From an uncultured Succinatimonas sp. (GTDB lineage: Bacteria > Pseudomonadota > Gammaproteobacteria > Enterobacterales > Succinivibrionaceae): DNA of 6,318 nt. Every line of letters begins with the position of its first letter. Within the stretch, counting starts at the first letter, position 1. The translations under genes and the position numbers were made by a program. The stretch spans positions 1 through 6,318 of the forward strand of contig CABQMD010000056.1 of the NCBI GenBank assembly GCA_902465145.1, given 5' to 3'. The notes below the pieces were generated by a model. The model was not told the origin of the DNA. It was given only the letters and a program-made list of their open reading frames with translations, and made no database searches. This document shows, piece by piece, positions 1 through 5,901 of the stretch.

Positions 1-24
1 AGAAAAGTAAGTTAATGCTATTTC

Positions 25-28
25 GAGG
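25..28 (+). promoter_or_regulatory. Ribosome binding site of the IclR-family gene
   Basis: A GAGG core lies eight bases before the ATG at 37. An in-frame TAA at 13-15 and the absence of any ATG, GTG or TTG between it and 37 fix this ATG as the start of the regulator. No promoter can be judged in the 36 bases upstream. Confidence 0.6.
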
Positions 29-36
29 TCGTATTT

Positions 37-843
37 ATGAACACAACTTCTACTGAAAATCAGAAATTGGTTAAGTCGGTAGCCAGGACCATCGATGCAC
101 TGCTTCTTTTTGTTAATTGCTCAAAATACCTGACGTTGCAAGAGATTAGTTCGATGATGGGGTTGCCAAAAAGCAGTACCTTCGAACTCATCCACACCAT
201 GCTGAAAAAAGGGATCATCGAATATAAAAGTCCTGATCACAAACTTTATGGTCTGTCGATGCTTGCCTTTGAAATCGGCAGTTCAGTGGTGGATCGTTTA
301 GGTGTTACCGATGTTTCAAGACCTTATATTCAGGAACTAAATCGCAATACCGGCGGAACGGCTTTTTTGGGCGTTGAAGATCACGGTCAGGTCGTTTACA
401 TCGACAGAGCAGAGGATCATTCTGCGGTTAAAGCCGGAGCCAAGCTCGGACAGCGTCGCAATTTAAATACCACCAGTCTTGGAAAAGCCATTCTCTACGC
501 GCACAGCAATGAAACCATGTTGTCGCTGTTAGGAGCTGAACCTTATCCCACTCAGACTCCTTTATCACATACCACCAGTGTTCAGGTTTTGACCGATGCA
601 AAAATTTCAAGACGACGCGGGTACGCTGTGGATGACCGAGAAGACGGTCCTGACATGTTCTGCATAGGTTGTGCAATACGTGATCGTAACGGTACGCCCG
701 TAGCGGCTATAAGCGTTGCCAGTATTTACACCATGATCAATGAAAAGAAAAAAGAACTTATTGCAAAACAAGTGATGAATACAGCATTGGAGATCTCACG
801 CAAGCTTGGGTTTGCAGGAGATCGAATTTATACAGATTTTTGA
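37..843 (+). CDS. IclR-family transcriptional regulator
   Basis: Likely one-component DNA-binding regulator of the downstream transport and catabolic genes. At 268 residues it has the usual IclR length. Residues about 10-70 form the N-terminal winged helix-turn-helix: LTLQEISSMMGLPKSSTFEL (32-51) reads as the two helices, followed by the wing. Residues about 75-262 match the IclR effector-binding domain, with the characteristic TSLGKAIL segment, the RRRGYAVDDREDG stretch and a conserved Cys in the following FCIG strand, then RDRNGTPVAAISV. IclR proteins are generally dimeric or tetrameric and bind small organic acids, aromatics or sugar-acid derivatives; the effector here is unknown but is probably the transported substrate or a keto-acid intermediate. 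The gene is in the same direction as the operon, 87 bases before tctC, so it may be co-transcribed or use a separate promoter. The family is secure; activator or repressor cannot be told. Confidence 0.93.
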   Translation: MNTTSTENQKLVKSVARTIDALLLFVNCSKYLTLQEISSMMGLPKSSTFELIHTMLKKGIIEYKSPDHKLYGLSMLAFEIGSSVVDRLGVTDVSRPYIQELNRNTGGTAFLGVEDHGQVVYIDRAEDHSAVKAGAKLGQRRNLNTTSLGKAILYAHSNETMLSLLGAEPYPTQTPLSHTTSVQVLTDAKISRRRGYAVDDREDGPDMFCIGCAIRDRNGTPVAAISVASIYTMINEKKKELIAKQVMNTALEISRKLGFAGDRIYTDF

Positions 844-930
844 TGAATTAGCGGAGGAGTTTTAGCAGTTAATCAAATAATTAGTAAAAAAAGAACAACA
901 CAAACATTAAATAAGGAAATAGGTGTCAAT
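844..930 (+). promoter_or_regulatory. Probable control region and leader before tctC
   Basis: This 87-base AT-rich gap is the largest in the window and the natural place for an operon promoter and IclR operator. It contains an imperfect inverted repeat, TAATCAAATAATTA at 870-883 (outer TAAT/ATTA arms), which could be an operator half-site pair but is short and AT-rich enough to occur by chance. AAGGAAAT at 913-920 and AGGTG at 921-925 are the ribosome binding candidates for the ATG at 931. I could not find a convincing -35/-10 pair. The assignment rests mainly on position. Confidence 0.35.
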
Positions 931-1902
931 ATGGCAAATAAATATTTGAAATTAGTAAAGTACGCTGCTTTGTCTTTAGCCGTAGGTTGCTTCGCTTCTT
1001 CAGCTGTAAATGCTGCCGCAAAATTCCCTAAGAAGCAGGTTCAGATAGTCGTACCGTATGCTCCTGGTGGAGCTTCCGATACTGTAGCCCGCATTTACGG
1101 CAAGGAATTGGAAAAAGAACTCGGAAAACCTGTAGTAGTGGTAAACCGTACTGGTGCGTCAGGAGCAGTAGGACTTGAATCGGTTAAAAATTCAAAACCA
1201 GACGGATATACCATGTCGTATATGCCGGTTGAATCTACCATGATTTCAGCTTTGGGACTGTCCGATATTTCAAGTGATGATTTCACTTTCGTCTGCCGTG
1301 TGATGACCATTCCTGCCGCCATTACCGTATCCAAGGATGCTCCTTGGAATACCCTTGACGATTTCCTGAAATATGCCAAAGAAAATCCAGGCAAGATCAC
1401 TGTAGGTAACTCTGGCCCTGGTTCCATTTGGAATGTTGCCGCAGCTTCTTTGGAAAAAGCTGCCGGAGTTCAGTTTACTCACGTTCCTTTTGACGGTGCC
1501 GCCCCTGCAGTTGCCGCTTTGTTAGGTAAAAACATCAGTGCCGTGGCAGTTTCTCCTTCTGAAGTAAAGACCAATGTTGATGCCGGTCAGTTTAAGGTTT
1601 TAGCAGTGATTGGCGATCAGCATTCATCTGTTGTTCCTGATGTAAAGACCACCAAAGAACTCGGTTATGACGTTTCAGCCATGGGCTGGGGTGGTTTTGC
1701 CGTTCCCAAGGGAACTCCTGAGGATGTCGTGAAGATCTTAAACGATGCTTCTGCCAAAGTAGCTCAGTCCGAAGCTTTGAAGAAGTTGCTTGCAGAAAGA
1801 GGATTTGAGTACGCATACCTTGACGGTAAAGACATGGATGCCTTTGCCAAAGCACAGCTTGCTCAGTACAAAGAACTTATTCCTAAACTTATCAAGAAGT
1901 AA
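931..1902 (+). CDS. tctC: TctC/Bug-family periplasmic substrate-binding protein of a tripartite tricarboxylate transporter
   Basis: Binds the organic-acid substrate in the periplasm and delivers it to the TctAB membrane complex. The 323-residue length is normal for the family. Residues 1-28 form a signal peptide: basic start (K4, K7, K10), hydrophobic core 11-22 and a plausible signal peptidase I site after VNA (26-28). The mature protein opens with the Bug hallmark strand and loop VPYAPGGASDTVAR (41-54), followed by the PDGYTM motif near residue 90, the GNSGPGS segment, THVPFDGAAPAVAALLGK and a late GWGGFAVPKGTPEDVV segment, all in family order. Bug proteins typically hold carboxylates by main-chain and water contacts, so the ligand (tricarboxylate, dicarboxylate or sugar acid) cannot be read from sequence. 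The gene is followed by a hairpin and then tctB and tctA, the usual layout. A lipobox-like LAVGC (16-20) leaves a smaller possibility that it is a lipoprotein. Confidence 0.93.
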   Translation: MANKYLKLVKYAALSLAVGCFASSAVNAAAKFPKKQVQIVVPYAPGGASDTVARIYGKELEKELGKPVVVVNRTGASGAVGLESVKNSKPDGYTMSYMPVESTMISALGLSDISSDDFTFVCRVMTIPAAITVSKDAPWNTLDDFLKYAKENPGKITVGNSGPGSIWNVAAASLEKAAGVQFTHVPFDGAAPAVAALLGKNISAVAVSPSEVKTNVDAGQFKVLAVIGDQHSSVVPDVKTTKELGYDVSAMGWGGFAVPKGTPEDVVKILNDASAKVAQSEALKKLLAERGFEYAYLDGKDMDAFAKAQLAQYKELIPKLIKK

Positions 1903-1913
1903 TCAAGGTTGAA

Positions 1914-1944
1914 AAGAGATCCCGGCACAAAGTCGGGATCTTTT
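1914..1944 (+). terminator. Intercistronic hairpin (attenuator or mRNA-stabilising) between tctC and tctB
   Basis: GATCCCG (1918-1924) pairs with CGGGATC (1934-1940) around a nine-base loop. The stem extends outward by A1917-T1941, a G-T wobble at 1916/1942, and A-T pairs at 1915/1943 and 1914/1944, making about eleven pairs. Only four T residues follow and they take part in the stem, so this is a weak rather than full intrinsic terminator. Such a hairpin after a binding-protein gene usually raises binding-protein output over the membrane subunits, by partial termination or by protecting the upstream message from 3' decay. The tctB ribosome site begins ten bases further on. Confidence 0.7.
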
Positions 1945-1964
1945 GAAGAATTCAGGAGAACCGT

Positions 1965-2423
1965 ATGGGCAATAAGCTAAAAGCAGACATCGTAGTCGGG
2001 TTTTGCTTCATCTTTGCCGCGGTGGCTTTTTTTATTCCATCGTTAAAATTGGGCATAGTCGGACCTGAGGCCATTGCAGGTCTTGGGCCGGGGTTCTTTC
2101 CTGCCGTGTGCAGCGTTTTTACCGCTTTTTTTGGAATGTGGATCATTTTGGATGCGGTAAAAAAAGGATCGGCGGATTTTTTCGGAACGGATCTGGAACA
2201 GCGTTCAAACTTTAAAATCATCGCCTTTGTTACTGCGATTTTTGTTGCATTCGTATTGATTTGGGCTTACGCGGATTTCTTTTTGGCAACTGCTTTACTC
2301 TGTCTTGCTTTTAACAAAGCATTCGGTCGCAGTTTAAAGTTCAACGTTATTTTCACCTTGCTCTACGTTGTGTTGCTTTACGGGGTGTTCGTAATGTTGC
2401 TTGATGTGCAATTCGATATTTAA
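1965..2423 (+). CDS. tctB: TctB-family small membrane subunit of the tripartite tricarboxylate transporter
   Basis: Small inner-membrane component that works with TctA in TTT uptake; its exact role in the family is poorly defined. The protein has 152 residues, normal for TctB. Hydrophobic segments are seen at about 9-27, 41-65, 83-103, 104-116 and 126-146. The GLGPGFFP motif (39-46) at the start of the second segment is the typical TctB signature. The start is supported by AGGAG (1954-1958) six bases upstream. Its TAA stop overlaps the beginning of the ribosome site region for tctA, which begins ten bases later, so the two membrane subunits are probably co-translated. Sequence conservation is low in this family, so the call depends on length, topology, motif and position between tctC and tctA. 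Confidence 0.9.
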   Translation: MGNKLKADIVVGFCFIFAAVAFFIPSLKLGIVGPEAIAGLGPGFFPAVCSVFTAFFGMWIILDAVKKGSADFFGTDLEQRSNFKIIAFVTAIFVAFVLIWAYADFFLATALLCLAFNKAFGRSLKFNVIFTLLYVVLLYGVFVMLLDVQFDI

Positions 2424-2427
2424 GGAG
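2422..2427 (+). promoter_or_regulatory. Ribosome binding site that fixes the tctA start
   Basis: AAGGAG starts within the tctB stop codon and lies six bases before the ATG at 2434. It supports 2434 over the in-frame TTG at 2401 or ATG at 2404, which lie inside tctB, have no comparable site, and would add residues (MMCNSIFKERT) not expected before the conserved TctA N-terminus. Confidence 0.85.
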
Positions 2428-2433
2428 CGGACA

Positions 2434-3942
2434 ATGGATCTGTCTTTGTGGTTGTCCAATCTGTACAGCATTCTGACCCCTTCGGTTTTGATGTTTAATT
2501 TTGCAGGCGTTCTAATCGGCGTCTGCATCGGAGCTCTGCCTGGATTGTCTGCAACCATGGCTGTGGCCATATTAACTCCCATCACCTTTTGGTTTGAACC
2601 TTCGTGCGGCTTTGCCATGTTGATAGGTGTATGGAATTCCTCGATTTTTGCAGGCGGTATTTCTGCAGTGCTCATCAATACCCCGGGAACTCCGGCATCC
2701 ATAGCCTCCACCTTTGACGGTTATCAGTTATACAAGCAGGGGCGCGGCGGTCTGGCTTTGGGAATTAACTGCATCTACTCCGTAATAGGCGGATTGATCA
2801 GTACTTTATTCCTGATCTTCCTAGCATTCCCGATTGCAAGTTTCACCATTTCTTTCGGTCCTACTGAGTATTTCATGCTGGCTCTCTTCGGTCTGACCAT
2901 GATGATTTCGGTATCGGAGAACAATATAGTCAAAGGCATGGCCATGGGGTTTGCAGGTTTGATGCTCTCCTGTGTAGGTATCGATCCTCTGCTTGCCGTC
3001 AAGCGCTTTACCATGGATACCACCGCTTTGGTTGCAGGCGTAAGTTTCCTGCCTGTAATGATCGGCATGTTCGGTATAGGCGAGGTCTTAAACCAAATCT
3101 ACGAATTTAAAAAATCCAAAGAAGCCGAGCATATGCTGATGGTTAAGCAGGCTTCTTCAAAATTAGGTCGAGTGACTCCTACTTGGAAACAGTTTAAAGC
3201 TATGTTCCGCCCCACCGTATTGGCAGGTGCCGAGTCATCGGTGATAGGTGCAATCCCGGCAGCAGGCGGAGATATTGCTTCGATCATTTGCTGGGGACAG
3301 GCAAAAAAGCTGTCCAAGCATCCTGAGGAGTACGGTAAAGGATCTACTGAGGGATTTGCCGTGTCCTGTACTGCCAATAACGGCGTATTAGGCGGAGCTT
3401 TGACCACCATGCTTACCTTGGGAATTCCTGGGGATGCCGTCACCGCCATTCTTATCGGTTCGCTCATGATGTACGGCATGCAGCCTGGTCCTAAAATGTT
3501 TACCGAAGATGCAGGCTTCGTAGTGCAGATCATGCAACTTATGATCCTGTCGAATATAGTTATCATCTTTGTGGGACTTTCCACCGCAAAGATGTCGGCA
3601 AAGATCTTAAATGCAAAACCTCAGACCATTTGGACAGCGGTAACGGTTCTGTGCATAGTCGGATCTTATGCCTTGAACAACTCTTTTTCTGATGTGCTGA
3701 TCATGGCTGTGTCGGGATTGGCCGGATTTTTCTTCAAACGCGGCGGATATGCTCCAGGACCTTTCATTTTAGGTTTGCTGTTAGGCGGCATGTTGGAATC
3801 AAACCTGCGCAGAGCCTTGGTGATGTCTCACGGTTCGCTCATGATCTTTGTCGAGCGTCCGATTACCTGCGTGCTGTTGTTTTTGATAGTGATCACTCTT
3901 TTCTATCCCTTAATTAAAAAACATATTTTCAGGAAGGCTTAA
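2434..3942 (+). CDS. tctA: TctA-family large permease subunit of the tripartite tricarboxylate transporter
   Basis: Main membrane-spanning permease, probably driving cation-coupled uptake of the acid delivered by TctC. From the ATG at 2434 it has 502 residues, the normal length, with about twelve hydrophobic segments spread over residues 18-495. The two internal family signatures are present. The first is GALPGLSA (33-40) with NTPGTPASIASTFDGY (82-97). The second is GAIPAAGGD (272-280), the TANNG segment (313-317) and LTLGIPGDAV (327-336). The second repeat shows one oddity: where I recall most family members having an APE(A/S)ANN-type sequence, this protein has VSCTANN (310-316), so a normally acidic position seems lost. 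The gene follows tctB by ten bases and ends four bases before the aldolase gene, whose ribosome site lies within the last codons of tctA. Family is secure; substrate is not predictable. Confidence 0.95.
   Translation: MDLSLWLSNLYSILTPSVLMFNFAGVLIGVCIGALPGLSATMAVAILTPITFWFEPSCGFAMLIGVWNSSIFAGGISAVLINTPGTPASIASTFDGYQLYKQGRGGLALGINCIYSVIGGLISTLFLIFLAFPIASFTISFGPTEYFMLALFGLTMMISVSENNIVKGMAMGFAGLMLSCVGIDPLLAVKRFTMDTTALVAGVSFLPVMIGMFGIGEVLNQIYEFKKSKEAEHMLMVKQASSKLGRVTPTWKQFKAMFRPTVLAGAESSVIGAIPAAGGDIASIICWGQAKKLSKHPEEYGKGSTEGFAVSCTANNGVLGGALTTMLTLGIPGDAVTAILIGSLMMYGMQPGPKMFTEDAGFVVQIMQLMILSNIVIIFVGLSTAKMSAKILNAKPQTIWTAVTVLCIVGSYALNNSFSDVLIMAVSGLAGFFFKRGGYAPGPFILGLLLGGMLESNLRRALVMSHGSLMIFVERPITCVLLFLIVITLFYPLIKKHIFRKA
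3931..3937 (+). promoter_or_regulatory. Ribosome binding site of the aldolase-VOC gene, inside the end of tctA
   Basis: AGGAAGG lies nine bases before the ATG at 3947 and overlaps the Arg, Lys and Ala codons that end tctA. The four-base gap and embedded site suggest translational coupling of transport to the first catabolic enzyme. Confidence 0.7.
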
Positions 3943-3946
3943 ATTT

Positions 3947-4912
3947 ATGACAACGCAAATTCTTGATGAGATCGCAAAGATCGGCATGATCCCAGTTTTG
4001 AGCATAGATAAGGAAGAGCGTGCGCTTCCTTTGGCTCAGGCTTTGAAAAAAGGCGGCTTGCCGTTAATGGAAGTGATGTTCAGAACAGATGCTGCGGCAG
4101 GATCCATACGCAGGATCTCTGAACAAATGCCGGATTTTCTGGTCGGAGCCGGCACGGTACTTACCGTTGAACAAGCTCGTCAGGCGGTTGCATGCGGAGC
4201 GAAATTTCTAGTATCCCCTGGATTTAACCCTGAAGTGTGTAAGGCTGCTATAGAGTTGAATGTTCCCATCGTCCCGGGATGTACTTCTCCTACAGAAGTT
4301 GAAGCGGCAAGAGTGCTAGGACTGCATGTTTTGAAGTTTTTCCCCGCAGTTGAAAACGGCGGAGTCAGTGCAATGAGACTTTTAAGCGGTCCTTATCCTG
4401 ATGTTAGTTTTGTGCCTACGGGCGATTTGACTCGCGCACTTTGCAGTGAATATCTGGCATTTGGCAAGGTTGCCGCAGCAGGCGGCGATTTTATGTTGAG
4501 TTATGACGACATTCACTCGGATAACTACGAAAAAATTGCCAGCGATGTTCAGGATACGATCCTCGGGTATTTGAATTTCCATATTGCGCATATGGGTATG
4601 AATGCAAATGACAAGGACTCTGCTTTAAGTTTGAGCGGTCGCCTAGCCTCTGCATTGCATCTAAATGTTTGCGCAGGTAACAAGAGTGCCTTTGCAGGCA
4701 AACTTTTTGAAGTGATGTATGAGCCTTTCTACCATGAAAAAGGGCATGTAGCGATAGGTACTTTCGATGCTACCCGTGCTTATTACTATTTGAAACGTTG
4801 CGGAATGGAATTTTATGAAGATACGGTGTCGCGTGATGCCGCAGGAAGGATCATTGCTGCATATATGAAAGAAGATTTTGCTGGTTTTGCCCTGCATCTT
4901 TTACAGGACTGA
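3947..4912 (+). CDS. eda: KDPG/KHG-aldolase-type protein with C-terminal VOC (glyoxalase-fold) domain
   Basis: Predicted cytoplasmic class I aldolase releasing pyruvate from a 2-keto-3-deoxy or 4-hydroxy-2-keto acid. Residues about 1-205 align with Eda: MEVMFRT (41-47) gives the catalytic Glu42 and carboxylate-binding Arg46; VGAGTVL is at 66-72; SPGF at 90-93; PGCTSPTE at 110-117; KFFPA (130-134) supplies Schiff-base Lys130; PTG is at 157-159. Residues about 210-321 add a second domain with VOC strand pattern: HMGMN (215-219), FEVM (254-257), GHVAIGT (266-272) and FALHLLQ (314-320), with H215, E255, H267 and H317 as possible metal ligands. From memory, Eda proteins of about 320 residues with this tail occur in Firmicutes and elsewhere, so the architecture is not unique. 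Odd: D160 and D181 stand where E. coli Eda, as I recall it, has phosphate-binding Gly163 and Ser184, so the substrate may be unphosphorylated. Family is firm; activity is uncertain. Confidence 0.85.
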   Translation: MTTQILDEIAKIGMIPVLSIDKEERALPLAQALKKGGLPLMEVMFRTDAAAGSIRRISEQMPDFLVGAGTVLTVEQARQAVACGAKFLVSPGFNPEVCKAAIELNVPIVPGCTSPTEVEAARVLGLHVLKFFPAVENGGVSAMRLLSGPYPDVSFVPTGDLTRALCSEYLAFGKVAAAGGDFMLSYDDIHSDNYEKIASDVQDTILGYLNFHIAHMGMNANDKDSALSLSGRLASALHLNVCAGNKSAFAGKLFEVMYEPFYHEKGHVAIGTFDATRAYYYLKRCGMEFYEDTVSRDAAGRIIAAYMKEDFAGFALHLLQD

Positions 4913-4944
4913 TGTTAAGAAAAAATCAATAAGGAGATCCAGAT

Positions 4945-5844
4945 ATGAAGCTGATGTACGGTGTCATCAATGCCATGACTACGCCCTTTAACGAAGACGG
5001 TAGCGTTGATGTGGAGAGTTTAAAAAAACAGGTAGATTTTCAAATAGAAAAAGGAGTCGACTGTCTGTACCCTTTGGGAACTACCGGTGAAATGTATCTT
5101 CTGTCGGTTGCAGAGCGCAAGTTGGTGGCCGAGACGGTGGTAAAACATGCAGCAGGACGTGCCGTGGTATATATCCATGTCGGTGCTATGACCACGGCTG
5201 AGACTTGTGAATTGGCAGCTCATGCCGAAGCCATAGGTGCAGACGGCATAGGTGCGGTAACTCCTTCTTATTTCGGTTGTTCTGACAGAGCCATCATTCA
5301 GTATTACAAGGATATCTCCGCGTCGGTTGGCAAAGATTTCCCTATTTATATGTATTCAATCCCGCAGTGTTCCGGAAATGACATTCAACCTGCTGTGGCA
5401 CAGGCTGTGGTCGACCAGTGCGACAACGTAGTCGGAATTAAATACAGCTATCCTGATATGGTGAGGATTTTAAATTACATCAATGTCTCCCGTGGCAACA
5501 AAGGACATTTCTCCGTGTTGGTAGGACCTGACAAATTGTTCCTGGCAGGATTGGTAAGCGGTGCCGACGGTTGCGTTTCAGGTTGTGCAGGTCCGGTTCC
5601 CGAGGCTTTTGTCGCCATTTATCAGGCTTACAAAGCAGGTGATTTGCAAAAAGCTAAAGAATTGCAGCGTACTGCCATAAAAGTAATTGATACAGTTCGT
5701 TGCGGTTCTGATATGGGCTTGTTCAAAGAGGTTTTGCGTCGTCGCGGCATCGTGGCAAATTCTCTTATGAGAAGACCTTTGCTGGAGCTTGAAAAAGCTG
5801 ACGGAGACAAGGTCTGGGAAGAACTCAAGCCTTTTTTGAAATGA
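4945..5844 (+). CDS. DapA/NanA-superfamily aldolase (DHDPS/N-acetylneuraminate lyase family), not a true DHDPS
   Basis: Predicted cytoplasmic TIM-barrel class I aldolase or lyase that forms a Schiff base with pyruvate or a 2-keto acid. The 299 residues match family length. Key positions are visible: GTTGE (45-49) carboxylate-binding loop, VTPSY (105-109) with Tyr109, catalytic Tyr137 in the YSIPQCSG segment (137-144), and Schiff-base Lys166 in GIKYS (164-168). True dihydrodipicolinate synthase has Arg in the YNVPSRTG motif; here that position is Cys142, and the segment looks more like the YNIPALSG of N-acetylneuraminate lyase. Placement after a transporter and another aldolase argues for catabolism of a 2-keto-3-deoxy sugar acid or similar, releasing pyruvate, rather than lysine synthesis. 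A dehydratase relative is also possible. The start at 4945 is supported by AAGGAG (4931-4936); the gap from the preceding gene is 32 bases. Confidence 0.88.
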   Translation: MKLMYGVINAMTTPFNEDGSVDVESLKKQVDFQIEKGVDCLYPLGTTGEMYLLSVAERKLVAETVVKHAAGRAVVYIHVGAMTTAETCELAAHAEAIGADGIGAVTPSYFGCSDRAIIQYYKDISASVGKDFPIYMYSIPQCSGNDIQPAVAQAVVDQCDNVVGIKYSYPDMVRILNYINVSRGNKGHFSVLVGPDKLFLAGLVSGADGCVSGCAGPVPEAFVAIYQAYKAGDLQKAKELQRTAIKVIDTVRCGSDMGLFKEVLRRRGIVANSLMRRPLLELEKADGDKVWEELKPFLK

Positions 5845-5851
5845 TAAAAAA

Positions 5852-5873
5852 TGCCCGGGCCCTGAGGTTCGGG
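5852..5873 (+). terminator. GC-rich intercistronic hairpin before the dhaK-like gene
   Basis: GCCCGGGCC (5852-5860) pairs with GGTTCGGGC (5865-5873) around a CTGA tetraloop, giving nine pairs including two G-T wobbles. An A-rich run precedes it, but the following bases (GGTTAAAAGTTTT) are not a proper T tract, so efficient termination is unlikely. It more likely marks message processing, stability or partial attenuation ahead of the kinase gene, whose ribosome site is at 5891-5896. Confidence 0.6.
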
Positions 5874-5901
5874 CGGTTAAAAGTTTTCATAAGGAGTAGG
5901 T

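Noticed and set aside
853..859. Strong ribosome-site-like GGAGGAG just after iclR
   Set aside because: No ATG, GTG or TTG follows at a usable distance, so no small gene can be supported. It may be chance or a remnant.
744..930. Sigma-70 promoter for tctC
   Set aside because: TTG-containing candidate -35 boxes are present near the end of iclR, but none has a convincing -10 box at 16-18 bases. I could not name one without guessing.
2401..2433. Longer tctA starting at TTG 2401 or ATG 2404
   Set aside because: It would overlap tctB by about 20 bases without its own ribosome site. AAGGAG at 2422-2427 points to ATG 2434, which gives the usual TctA N-terminus and length.
3099..3584. 161-codon open frame on the minus strand inside tctA
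   Set aside because: It lies wholly opposite a strongly conserved TctA region, its translation resembles no family I know, and it is rich in residues expected from antisense of membrane-protein codons. The other minus-strand frames (for example 1095-1427, 2334-2711, 428-676) fail for the same reasons.
4913..4944. Terminator between the aldolase-VOC gene and the DapA-like gene
   Set aside because: The 32 bases hold an A-rich run and the ribosome site but no stem, so read-through is expected.
4945..5844. Assignment as dapA of lysine biosynthesis
   Set aside because: The arginine expected in the YNVPSRTG motif is Cys here, and the operon is catabolic, not biosynthetic.
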